Shown piece by piece: positions 18,127 to 26,341 of a stretch of 64,000 nt of DNA. Position 1 is the stretch's first letter, and every line of letters begins with the position of its first letter. Both the position numbers and the translations under genes were made by a program. Source of the DNA: Natronoglomus mannanivorans (GTDB lineage Archaea > Halobacteriota > Halobacteria > Halobacteriales > Natrialbaceae); NCBI GenBank assembly GCA_025517485.1, contig JAOPKB010000005.1, positions 1 through 64,000 of the forward strand, given 5' to 3'. The notes beneath the pieces are model-generated. The model saw only the letters and a list, made by a program, of their open reading frames with translations. It did no database searches and was not told the DNA's origin.

Positions 18127-18270
18127 ACCCTCACGACTGCACTGCCGAGTAAAAGGATGGCGCTCCGGACTCGAGTCGCTTGACGTTGGTTCGGTCGACG
18201 AAATCGATTCCAAACGTCCTCGCGCTCGCAACGGACTGGCGATCGCGTCTTGTCTCTCTCCCTGTACCGC

Positions 18271-21174
18271 TCAGTCGTCTCCGACCCCGATTTCGGTTTC
18301 GACGATGTTGATCACGTACGTGTTCGAGGCGGTGTTCGCCGTTCCGTGATCGTCCGGTGGGTTGACCGTGAGTTCGTCGTCGGCGCTTCCCTCGAACAAG
18401 TAGATCACGTAACCGAACGGTTCTTCACAGGTCTCTTCGGGTGCACAGTCGCCACCCTCGAACTGGACGACGATAATCGCCTGTCCACTCTCGAGATCGA
18501 ATGTCCCACCGCTCGCGAGACCTCGATCCTGGAGCGTTCCCTCGAAGTCGTCCTGCCACCACCCTTTGTCGTCTCCGAGATAGTGGGCTTGGGGGACGGT
18601 ATCGCCGTCGGTGTAGACGCCGTAATCGTGGACGCTGGTCGTTTTGTCGACCTCGGTGACGCTGTCTTCATCGCGCTCCTCGCAATCGACGTATTCGAAG
18701 TCCATTCCATCGTCGTCGGTCACCGTCGAGCCGGTCGGATCGTAGCCGTCGCAGCCGTAGGCGTCGACGCGCAAGGAGATCGTCTCATTCGGATCCAGCT
18801 CCTGCTCGTCTTCGGTGATTTCGGTGTCACCGACTGTCGTCTCGACGTCCTTGTTCTCGATGACGCGCTCACGACCGTCGGTGACGTCCTGACTAACGTT
18901 CTCGAAGATTTCCTCGAGTCCGTCCGCGTTGTCGACGTGGTGGTACTGTCCGCCGGTCAGATCGGCGACGACGGGTAGGAGATCCTCGTCGATTTCGTCG
19001 CCGAGTCCGATCGTGTGGATCGTGATGTTATTCTCGGCTGCTCGTTCCGCCTGATCGAGCGTCATGTCGTCGAGCGTTTCTTTTGGCGGCGAGCCGCCTG
19101 CATCGTTTTCGCCGTCACTCAGGAGGACGATGACTCGTTCTGCGTTTTCCTCATCGCGATACTCCTGCTCGTCGAGAGCAAGATCGATACCGGCAGAGAT
19201 GTTCGTTGCACCGTCTGCGTTAGCCTCTACACTCTCGTTGACGGCCGCGAAATTTCCATCGAGTGGATGTAGCTCTTCCGCCGCGTGATCGAACTCGACG
19301 ACGCCAGCTCGATCTCCAATCGACTCGTTCATCTGACCGATAAAGTTTTTCGCCGCATCGACTCGCAATCCGTCGGGATCGTTTCCAGAAGATCCAATGA
19401 GACACTCATCAAAAACTGGAAGGTAACACGAGTCGTCCATCGAACCGGACCGGTCCAGCACGAACGTGACGTCGAGCGGCTTCCTGATCGTCGAGGTGTT
19501 CTCGACCACGTGATCCTGCGCGACCTGCTGGTCGACGACCGAGAGCGTCGCAGCATCGAACTCGCTCGGGTCGATCTCGTCTCCGACGATGTTTACTTCG
19601 ACGTCTCCGTTCGACGTGTCGAGTAACGCGTGGGTCCGCAGCGACTCATCGAAGGTAATCGAATAATCGCTAGGCGAACCTGAACCGCCATTACCGGACA
19701 GTACCAACGGGCCGACAACCGTCCCAGTAACGCTGACCCCGTCGTCGAGTTTTACGTCCGAACCGCCGGCACCGGGTTTGTAGACGACACCCGTGAACTC
19801 GTCCGCGATCGTCACACCCGTACCCTGTGTTCCGTAAACCCACAGCTGATCGGCGTCGTCACCGCCAGTGGACCCCGTGAACTCGAGGTCCCCACCGTCG
19901 AGAGAGAGAGTCACCCGTCCGTCGCCAACGATCGTGAGATCCTCGAGCCGTGCCCATCCGTCGGTGGTGACGCCGATGTGAACGTCGCCATCGGACGTAT
20001 CGATCGTTTCGACGTCGTCCAGACTCGAGTGAGTCCCGACGTACGCGCCGGCGGTAACGGTCGATCCGTCGATCGACTCCGACCCCTCGAGTCGGTCGTG
20101 TGCCGCCTCGACATCGGAGTCGATCGACGGAATGTCGTCGACCGACTGGAGAGCAGGGATGTGCGTCGTCTCGACATCTCCCTGCCAGTTGTCGGTCCCG
20201 CCGTAATAGACGTCGCCGGTGATCGTCGGCGGATTACCGCCCCCTCCCTGTCCACGCTGGAGCGAGCGTGTCGCGACGACGTCGGCGTCGACGTGCGTGT
20301 TCGGCTGTGTCTCGAGGTCGCCGTTAGTGACGAACCAGTCTCGTTGCCCGGTGGTCGTTTGTACGACCAAATTATCGTTGTTCGGAACGGTCAGGTCCTT
20401 GCTGGAGTAGAGGCCGCCGTAGACGATCGGATCGACGTTGATGTACCCGTCGGCTGAGCGAACCTGACCCAACCGAGCGGAGACTTCGATCGAATCCGCC
20501 GTCGATTCCACGTTGTCTTCCCCGAACTCGCTCTCGAGGAAGCCGGTCCAGGCATCGTGGAAGGTCGAACCGTTGACGTACATCGTCATGCTTTCGACCG
20601 GTCGATCGCCGACACAGGCGCCGAAGTCGGCGCGGTCGGTACCGGTCCGTCTAACAGTCGTCCCGTCGGCGGTCCCCGTGACGTTGACGAGCGAGATATC
20701 GAGCAGCATCGTCTCTTCGCCGTCGATTGTCTGTCTGGAGTAGGTGATATCGGGCTCCGAAATGACTGTACTTCCGGACTCGGTCTGCTGGAATCGACCA
20801 CCCGCCTGATAGCCGAAGACGGTTCCATCGACGTCACGTGAGAGGGTCCCGAGCGTCGCGCTCGCAGAACAGTCCGGCTCGTCGTTGATCATCACCTCGA
20901 GTTCCCCGTCGTCGACGACGTCGTACTTCTCGACGTCACAGGTCAGGCCTCTGTCGCCACTGAGCGTCGCTGTCGAAATGCACTGATCGACCTGCGAAAT
21001 CGACAGTTTTGCGTGTTCGACGTTGGATTGTTCCTTGACTTCGTCCGACATCGAGACTCCGTAGACGAAGATGAGTGCCGACCCGAGGGCGACGATACCG
21101 ACGAGCAGTATCAACCCGACGACTGGCGACAATGATCGGTTATCCCTTCCACTTTGTTGCTCTGATCTATACAT
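18271..21174 (-). CDS. Giant type IV pilin-like protein with von Willebrand A domain
   Basis: A 967-residue protein. The N-terminus carries an archaeal class III/pilin signal: charged residues, then RSLSPVVGLILLVGIVALGS, matching prepilin-peptidase (PibD) substrates. The middle (about 250-540) is Gly/Asp-rich and beta-rich and contains a polymer-forming-like segment (PTITGDVYYGG, DGDVHIGVTTDGWARL). A vWA domain starts near residue 570 with the MIDAS motif DRSGSMDDS and continues through VIVLLSDGEND and IHTIGLGDEI. The C-terminal 180 residues contain several Cys pairs. ATG 21174 is chosen because it gives a normal short pilin leader; upstream ATGs add nine residues. The architecture suggests an adhesive tip or minor pilin, functionally like bacterial PilY1, but no pilus genes are adjacent. 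Confidence 0.88.
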   Translation of the reverse strand: MYRSEQQSGRDNRSLSPVVGLILLVGIVALGSALIFVYGVSMSDEVKEQSNVEHAKLSISQVDQCISTATLSGDRGLTCDVEKYDVVDDGELEVMINDEPDCSASATLGTLSRDVDGTVFGYQAGGRFQQTESGSTVISEPDITYSRQTIDGEETMLLDISLVNVTGTADGTTVRRTGTDRADFGACVGDRPVESMTMYVNGSTFHDAWTGFLESEFGEDNVESTADSIEVSARLGQVRSADGYINVDPIVYGGLYSSKDLTVPNNDNLVVQTTTGQRDWFVTNGDLETQPNTHVDADVVATRSLQRGQGGGGNPPTITGDVYYGGTDNWQGDVETTHIPALQSVDDIPSIDSDVEAAHDRLEGSESIDGSTVTAGAYVGTHSSLDDVETIDTSDGDVHIGVTTDGWARLEDLTIVGDGRVTLSLDGGDLEFTGSTGGDDADQLWVYGTQGTGVTIADEFTGVVYKPGAGGSDVKLDDGVSVTGTVVGPLVLSGNGGSGSPSDYSITFDESLRTHALLDTSNGDVEVNIVGDEIDPSEFDAATLSVVDQQVAQDHVVENTSTIRKPLDVTFVLDRSGSMDDSCYLPVFDECLIGSSGNDPDGLRVDAAKNFIGQMNESIGDRAGVVEFDHAAEELHPLDGNFAAVNESVEANADGATNISAGIDLALDEQEYRDEENAERVIVLLSDGENDAGGSPPKETLDDMTLDQAERAAENNITIHTIGLGDEIDEDLLPVVADLTGGQYHHVDNADGLEEIFENVSQDVTDGRERVIENKDVETTVGDTEITEDEQELDPNETISLRVDAYGCDGYDPTGSTVTDDDGMDFEYVDCEERDEDSVTEVDKTTSVHDYGVYTDGDTVPQAHYLGDDKGWWQDDFEGTLQDRGLASGGTFDLESGQAIIVVQFEGGDCAPEETCEEPFGYVIYLFEGSADDELTVNPPDDHGTANTASNTYVINIVETEIGVGDD

Positions 21175-21541
21175 ATTGGAGATTGAATGGATTGAAATCA
21201 TGTCTGAAACGTATATAACTTCTCATTGTTCTTAATATCCATTCGGTGAATAGAGGATATTCTTGACCACTCGCAGGATATGTACAGATATAATCAAAAT
21301 AAAATAATTGAGATGGGGTTTAGTTTTGAATAGTAAGTCCCGATTCGAAGGTACCGAAAGCTCGGATGTACTCACGTCGCGTCTTTTCACCGGTTTCGGA
21401 GGGAAATCAACAACTCCAGTGTACGAACCGATCGTGTTGACGAATACATCGACTCGAGAGGAAGCCACGCGAAACCGGTTTTAAAACCGCGGTCACTGAC
21501 CGAGAAAGCGAATATCGAGACCCGGTACTCGAGACCCGTAC
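21175..21541. other. AT-rich intergenic region
   Basis: 367 nt separate the pilin-vWA start from the nucleotidyltransferase stop. AT content is clearly above the surroundings at 21175-21330, with several TATA-like stretches for the leftward pilin gene. The sugar-nucleotidyltransferase operon should terminate here. No coding-quality frame is seen. Confidence 0.6.
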
Positions 21542-22285
21542 CTAGTCCGAATCGGTCACGACCGCTTCCGCATCGGCGTCCTGCAGTCGCTGTTCGGCCT
21601 CGTCGCGGTCCTCTGGGTAGCCGATGTCCATCCGCCACCCCTCGAGTGCGATCGCGTCGATCGTTCGCCCGCTCTGGATCAGCAGGTCGATCGCTTCGCT
21701 GATCTCGTATTCCCCGCGATTGGATGGCTGGACGAGTTCACACGCCGGGAAGATCGCCGGCGAGAACGTGTAGAAGCCGGTCATGACGAGGTTCGACGGC
21801 GGGTCGTCGGGTTTCTCGACGACGTCAGTGATCTCGCCGTACTTGTTCGTATCGCAGACGCCGTACCGAGAGGCGTCCTCCCACGGGACTTCCTCGACGA
21901 GGAACGCCGCGTCCGCGCGGTCTTCCTGTTGACGACGGACGACGTCCTCGAGATTGGCCTCGAAGACGTTGTCGCCGAGGATGAGCATGAAGTCGTCGTC
22001 GATGTGCTCTTCGACGGTCAACAGCGCGTGTGCGAGTCCCTGCTGTTCGCGCTGGTGGCAGTACGTAATCCCGACGCCCCGGTACTCGTCGCCGTAGTGT
22101 TCGATGATCTTCTCTTTGAGATAGCCGACGACGACGACGAACTCGGTCGCACCGAGGTCGACGAGTCGGTCGAGACAGTGTGTCAGAATCGGTTTCCCGT
22201 CGACTTCGACCATCCCTTTCGGTTTGTCTTCCGTCAACGGCCGAAGCCGGGTTCCCTTCCCAGCAGCGAGGACGACTGCTTTCAT
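21542..22285 (-). CDS. Sugar-1-phosphate nucleotidyltransferase (likely UDP-glucose forming)
   Basis: A 247-residue nucleotidyltransferase that joins a sugar-1-phosphate to an NTP. The pyrophosphorylase signature MKAVVLAAGKGTRLRPLT begins at residue 1 when ATG 22285 is used; an in-frame ATG 15 nt upstream is less likely. LILGDNVFEANL is the metal-binding Asp region, and EKPDDPPSNLVMTGFY is the sugar-binding region. The protein lacks the left-handed beta-helix found in GlmU. It is the last gene of the galK-(34 aa)-galT operon, which favours UTP-glucose-1-phosphate uridylyltransferase activity feeding GalT; dTTP use cannot be excluded. Confidence 0.88.
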   Translation of the reverse strand: MKAVVLAAGKGTRLRPLTEDKPKGMVEVDGKPILTHCLDRLVDLGATEFVVVVGYLKEKIIEHYGDEYRGVGITYCHQREQQGLAHALLTVEEHIDDDFMLILGDNVFEANLEDVVRRQQEDRADAAFLVEEVPWEDASRYGVCDTNKYGEITDVVEKPDDPPSNLVMTGFYTFSPAIFPACELVQPSNRGEYEISEAIDLLIQSGRTIDAIALEGWRMDIGYPEDRDEAEQRLQDADAEAVVTDSD

Positions 22286-22380
22286 GTACGTTGGATACAC
22301 CGTTTGCCACTATTTGTCTATTCTGGTTGTCGAGAGCCGTCGACGGACGGCCAGAAATCTACGCCCGCCGACGACCACTC

Positions 22381-23388
22381 CTACTCGAGGTCGGCCGACT
22401 CGGGTGCGACCTCGCGGAGCGCCGCCGCCGACTCCTCGGGGAGCGTGTTGTTGATGTAGGTTCCCGCGCCGCGTTCGCTTCCGGCGAGGTACTTCAGTTT
22501 CTCCGCGGTTCGGTAGGGCGGGTAGAACTCGAGGTGGAAGTGTGCAGCGTCCTCGTGTGAGCCGTCGGTCGGCTGCTGGTGAGTGGACATCACGTACGGG
22601 AACTCGTCGAACTCGGCGTCGAACAGCGAGTCGTAGGCGACGAGCAGGCGCTTCAAAATCGAGGCCAGGTCCCGCTGTTCGGCCGCGTCGAGGTCGTCGA
22701 TCGAGGGGCGGTGGTCGTTCGCGTAGACGTGGACCTCGTAGGCGTAGCGAGCGAAGAATGGGACGACGGCGGTAAAGGAGTCGTTCTGCACGACGATTCG
22801 CTCACCGTCTCGCTGCTCGCGGTCGCAGACCGCACAGAACAGACACTCGCCCGTCTCGGCGACGTGCTCGGCACTGGACTCGAGTTCTCGCTCGATCAGC
22901 GGCGGGACGAAGGGGTAGGCGTAGATCTGGCCGTGAGGGTGCTGGAGGGTGACGCCCATCTCCTCGCCCTTGTTCTCGAACGTGAACACGTACTCGATGT
23001 CGTCTTCGCTCCCGAGTTCGCGGTAGCGATCCTGCCAGACCTGCACGAGTTTGTGAAACTGCGACACCGGTTGTTCCGAGAGCACGCCGTCGTGGTCGGA
23101 CGTGAAGAGGACGACCTCACAGATTCCCGATGCGGGGCCGACTGCGAAGAGGTCGTCCTCGCCCTCACTCTCGATCGCGGGCGCCGGCGGGTTACGCTGG
23201 AGGGAGGGAAACCCGTTCTCGACGACTGCGATGTCGTAGTCGTCCTCGGTGATCGCCGTCGGGTGACCGGATTCGTGGGACGGACAGAACGGACAGTAAT
23301 CTTCGGGGGGCTTGAACGTCCGTGCCTGTCGGTGAGTCGCCGTGACGGTCCACTCCTGTAAGATCGGATTCCATCGTCTCTCCGACAT
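22381..23388 (-). CDS. galT: Galactose-1-phosphate uridylyltransferase
   Basis: A 335-residue HIT-fold enzyme that exchanges UMP between UDP-glucose and galactose-1-phosphate in the Leloir pathway. It has zinc ligands in CPFCPSHESGH (near residue 31), the active-site motif QHPHGQIYAYP with the nucleophilic His, and a second zinc/structural region CLFCAVC. ATG 23388 (MSERRWNPILQEW) matches the family N-terminus; the upstream 32 codons of the open frame overlap the small gene ending 1 nt before and are discarded. It lies between the small gene and the nucleotidyltransferase in one operon. Confidence 0.95.
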   Translation of the reverse strand: MSERRWNPILQEWTVTATHRQARTFKPPEDYCPFCPSHESGHPTAITEDDYDIAVVENGFPSLQRNPPAPAIESEGEDDLFAVGPASGICEVVLFTSDHDGVLSEQPVSQFHKLVQVWQDRYRELGSEDDIEYVFTFENKGEEMGVTLQHPHGQIYAYPFVPPLIERELESSAEHVAETGECLFCAVCDREQRDGERIVVQNDSFTAVVPFFARYAYEVHVYANDHRPSIDDLDAAEQRDLASILKRLLVAYDSLFDAEFDEFPYVMSTHQQPTDGSHEDAAHFHLEFYPPYRTAEKLKYLAGSERGAGTYINNTLPEESAAALREVAPESADLE

Positions 23389-23389
23389 G

Positions 23390-23494
23390 TCAGGCCTCAC
23401 CTTCTCCGTCGTCGGTTGTCTCGGTCGCTTCGTCGTCGAACTCGTAGTAAATAAGACGATTCCCGTTCTCGTTTTCGACTTCACGCTTCTCCAT
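23390..23494 (-). CDS. 34-residue acidic small protein in the galactose operon
   Basis: A short frame with ATG at 23494 and TGA at 23390-23392, one base before the galT ATG (23388). It encodes MEKREVENENGNRLIYYEFD and then an acidic DEATETTDDGEGEA tail. Codon use is haloarchaeal and the stop-start junction suggests translational coupling with galT. I know of no family for it. A leader peptide or a small regulatory subunit are both possible; neither is shown. Confidence 0.65.
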   Translation of the reverse strand: MEKREVENENGNRLIYYEFDDEATETTDDGEGEA

Positions 23495-23620
23495 GCGCCG
23501 TCACTTCATCGGCAACGAGTAATAGTTCACGATTGTCGGTCAGTCGATGGCGAATCTCGAGGGGGTGAGTCGGTATGGCAACAATCCGATGGGATGGGGC
23601 CGTCGGCAGTGCTGGCCTCC

Positions 23621-24823
23621 TCAATCGGAGCGCACGTCGATGTCCGCCTCGAGGGGAACCTCGGTCGCACCGGCGGCGGGTTCGCACACGTAGATTTCGG
23701 GGTCGATCCCGGTCTCCGCTCGATAGGCGGTGCGAATCGTCTCCTCGACGTCGTCGACCGCGTCGGGGTCGACGAGACTGACCACACTACCCCCGAAGCC
23801 GGAACCGGTCATTCGAGCGCCCAGCACACCATCGTGCTCGGTGGCGAGCTCGACCACGAGATCGAGTTCGTCACAGCTCGTCTCGTAATCGTCGCGCAAG
23901 CTCTCGTGTGAGGCACACATCAACGCACCGACCGTCTCGAGGTCACCGCTTTCGAGGGCCTCGACGGCCTCTTTCACGCGCTCGTTCTCCGCGAGCACGT
24001 GTCGGCACCGTTTCCGAATGGTCTCGGGCAGGTCGTCCGCGTATTCGTCGAACAACTCGGCTGAGACGTCTCGTAGCGACGACACCGACTCGTCCGCGAG
24101 GCGATCGAACGCCTCGACACCCTCCTGGCACTGGCGAACCCGCTCGTTGTGCCCGTCCTCGACGAGGTCGTGCTGGACGCCCGTATCCACGACGAGGATC
24201 CGGGCGCGCTCCGAATCGACGGGGACGAGGTCGAACGTCTCCGACCGACAGTCCAGAAAGAGCGCGCTGTCGGCCTCGCTGAACGTCGCAGCGAACTGGT
24301 CCATGATTCCGCAGCCGACGCCAACGAACTGCGTCTCAGCTTCCCAGGCGGTCTTCGCGATTTCCTCCTTCGGGAGTCCGAGGCCGGCGATCGAGTCGAT
24401 CGCAGTCGCCGCGGCGACCTCGAGTGCCGCCGAGGAACTGACACCCGCCCCGATCGGGACGTTCCCCGCGATCGCGAGGTCCATGCCACCGGGCTCGTAG
24501 CCGCGCTCGACGAGGCGGTCGAACACCCCGATGACGTAATCGGACCAGTTCGTTTCGCCGTCGCGATCACGGTCCTCGAGTGAGATCGATCGCTGCTCGT
24601 CCAGCGACAGCGAGTAGAGGTTCACCACGTCGTCGTCCCGTGGTCGCCCCACGATCACCGTTCGTCGGTCGATCGCCGCCGGAAGGACGAACCCTTCGTT
24701 GTAGTCCGTGTGGCCACCGATGAGGTTGACTCGTCCCGGTGCGGAGGCGATCCCGATCTCCTCGTCACTGTCTCCGAACTGGTCGATTAACGCCTGCTCG
24801 GCACGGCGGATATGCTCGCTCAT
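23621..24823 (-). CDS. galK: Galactokinase (GHMP kinase)
   Basis: A 400-residue GHMP kinase that phosphorylates galactose at C1. It has the galactokinase signature GRVNLIGGHTDYNEG (31-45), the ATP-binding glycine/serine loop PIGAGVSSSAA, the catalytic-Asp region GCGIMDQ and the third motif RMTGSGFGGS. The signature normally reads G-E-H-T-D; here the Glu that contacts galactose is G37. It is first in the operon with galT and the nucleotidyltransferase, behind its own TATA box. No epimerase gene is in the window. Related sugar kinases of the GHMP family are an alternative, but operon context favours galactose. Confidence 0.93.
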   Translation of the reverse strand: MSEHIRRAEQALIDQFGDSDEEIGIASAPGRVNLIGGHTDYNEGFVLPAAIDRRTVIVGRPRDDDVVNLYSLSLDEQRSISLEDRDRDGETNWSDYVIGVFDRLVERGYEPGGMDLAIAGNVPIGAGVSSSAALEVAAATAIDSIAGLGLPKEEIAKTAWEAETQFVGVGCGIMDQFAATFSEADSALFLDCRSETFDLVPVDSERARILVVDTGVQHDLVEDGHNERVRQCQEGVEAFDRLADESVSSLRDVSAELFDEYADDLPETIRKRCRHVLAENERVKEAVEALESGDLETVGALMCASHESLRDDYETSCDELDLVVELATEHDGVLGARMTGSGFGGSVVSLVDPDAVDDVEETIRTAYRAETGIDPEIYVCEPAAGATEVPLEADIDVRSD

Positions 24824-24851
24824 TTAGCTATCCACAACTCCCACGAAGAGG

Positions 24852-24858
24852 CATATAT
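24852..24858 (-). promoter_or_regulatory. TATA box of the galactose operon
   Basis: On the minus strand an AATATATG element is centred about 32 nt before the galK ATG (24823), giving a predicted leader of roughly five bases. Confidence 0.6.
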
Positions 24859-24937
24859 TCGTATCGTATGTGTTCGCGAACCGATAGAAAATTGCTCGAA
24901 AGTGAGTGAATCATCGGACCGCAACGTCCGGTCGCCG

Positions 24938-26035
24938 TCAGGACGACCGTCGAGTCGTCGCTCGAAGGCCGAGCGTGACGAGGAGGAGTACCGCTGCGAG
25001 AATCGGGACTGCCATCACCGGCTGTGAATCGTCGCCATCGTCTGTGTCCGTTTCGGTCTCGGTCACCTGATTCGGCGTCACGACGTTCTGTTCGGTCTCC
25101 GTTTCGGTCTCGGTCTCGGTCTCGGTTTCAGTCGACTCCGAATCAGACGTCTCTTCGGTCGCCGTGCCGTCGTCGGTCGGCGTTTCTGTTTCCGTCGCGT
25201 TCTCGGAGTCCGTTTCCGTCGGCGTCTCGGTCTCGGTCACGTCGCCACCGTCGTCACCGCCGTTCGCCGGTGGTTCGGGCGTACTGGCCGACGAGGTCAC
25301 CTCGAGTGAACTCCCGTGGCCCACACCGAGGATTTCCGGCTCGCCGCGGAATTCTTCGTCACCCTGTGCGACTGCGTAGACGTTGTACGACCCTTCGTCG
25401 AGATCCGAAACCGACGCCTGGTACGTTCCGTCGCCGGTCTGCTGTGCGGGGATGCGTTCTGCCGTATCCTCGTTCCAGACGGCGACTTCGACAGCGTCCG
25501 GCGCGTCACTAGCGGTCGTTTCCGAGACAGTGACGGTTACGTCGTACTCGTGATCCGGATGGAACTCCGAGGCGTGCTCAAGTGAGATGTCGTACCCGTT
25601 GATCACAACGGGGAAGGCATCGACGTAGTCACCATCGACCTCGAGAGCGAGTACATAGCTTCCAAATTCGAGTGACGATGTGTCGAATGTAACCGACCCA
25701 GAGCCAGATCCTTCCCTTGCAGCCTCTCTTTGAGTATTGCTCGTAATCAATTCGAGTGTATAATCTTCACTATCGGGAACAGTAACAGAGGCGGTCAGTG
25801 ATTCACCGGGTGTGAGTTCAGCGAGTCCGGTCACAGTATAATCGTTTCCTTCGAACGATGTCGTTTGTTCTGGTGTCTCGAGTGCACCGGGAACACTTAC
25901 GTCGTAATCATCACTAGTGGCGAAAGCAGTTCCTGCTGAAATAAGTGTTATCGTGAGCGTGATAGAGATGAGAACTACCAACGTAGCAGATACGATTCTC
26001 GAACCGTTCTGGATTGGGGTTTTTGTGGAGGGCAT
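24938..26035 (-). CDS. Secreted/surface protein with Thr-Glu stalk and C-terminal anchor
   Basis: A 365-residue exported protein. The signal peptide is about residues 12-40 (VSATLVVLISITLTITLISA). Residues about 42-240 are beta-rich and likely form two Ig-like domains. A stalk (about 255-340) is dominated by Thr-Glu pairs and contains a TETETETETETETE run. The C-terminal helix (VPILAAVLLLVTLGLRATTRR) anchors it; the usual PGF tripeptide is absent (SQPVMAV precedes the helix), so archaeosortase processing is uncertain. It is divergent from another surface protein. Function unknown; the domain layout suggests an envelope or S-layer-associated role. Confidence 0.82.
   Translation of the reverse strand: MPSTKTPIQNGSRIVSATLVVLISITLTITLISAGTAFATSDDYDVSVPGALETPEQTTSFEGNDYTVTGLAELTPGESLTASVTVPDSEDYTLELITSNTQREAAREGSGSGSVTFDTSSLEFGSYVLALEVDGDYVDAFPVVINGYDISLEHASEFHPDHEYDVTVTVSETTASDAPDAVEVAVWNEDTAERIPAQQTGDGTYQASVSDLDEGSYNVYAVAQGDEEFRGEPEILGVGHGSSLEVTSSASTPEPPANGGDDGGDVTETETPTETDSENATETETPTDDGTATEETSDSESTETETETETETETEQNVVTPNQVTETETDTDDGDDSQPVMAVPILAAVLLLVTLGLRATTRRSS
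25091..25135 (-). repeat. Hexanucleotide Thr-Glu microsatellite
   Basis: Seven near-perfect 6-bp units (GTCTCG/GTTTCG class) encode the alternating Thr-Glu run of the surface-protein stalk. A 6-bp unit keeps the frame whenever the copy number changes. Confidence 0.85.
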
Positions 26036-26297
26036 TGGTGGAGTAACTGAATATTTAATAAGGTGTATTTAGGGTTAATAGAGTTATGTCGTTTTTCAGT
26101 AGCACACTGAACACCCTCAACTTTTCTGTTGGGAAAATTAACCGTTTCGGTATAACAATACCCACTCGACATATATGATAACAAGATAATTCATCTTCTT
26201 AAGCGTCGTTGTGAAATATTCTTATCATCAGATAAACCAGCAAATTCAGCGGGCTACGCGGGTCTCGGTGGATGATGTTTCACGGGGGGAAACAAGG

Positions 26298-26303
26298 TAT
26301 AAA
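26298..26303 (+). promoter_or_regulatory. TATA box of the PGF-CTERM surface protein gene
   Basis: TATAAA is centred about 41 nt before ATG 26342, predicting a leader of about 14 nt. The 306-nt AT-rich divergent region (26036-26341) also carries TAAATA-like and ATTTAATA-like elements near 26051-26072 for the leftward gene. Confidence 0.6.
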
Positions 26304-26341
26304 GGGAAAAGAATAACTAAGTCTGGGTGAACTTCTATCCT

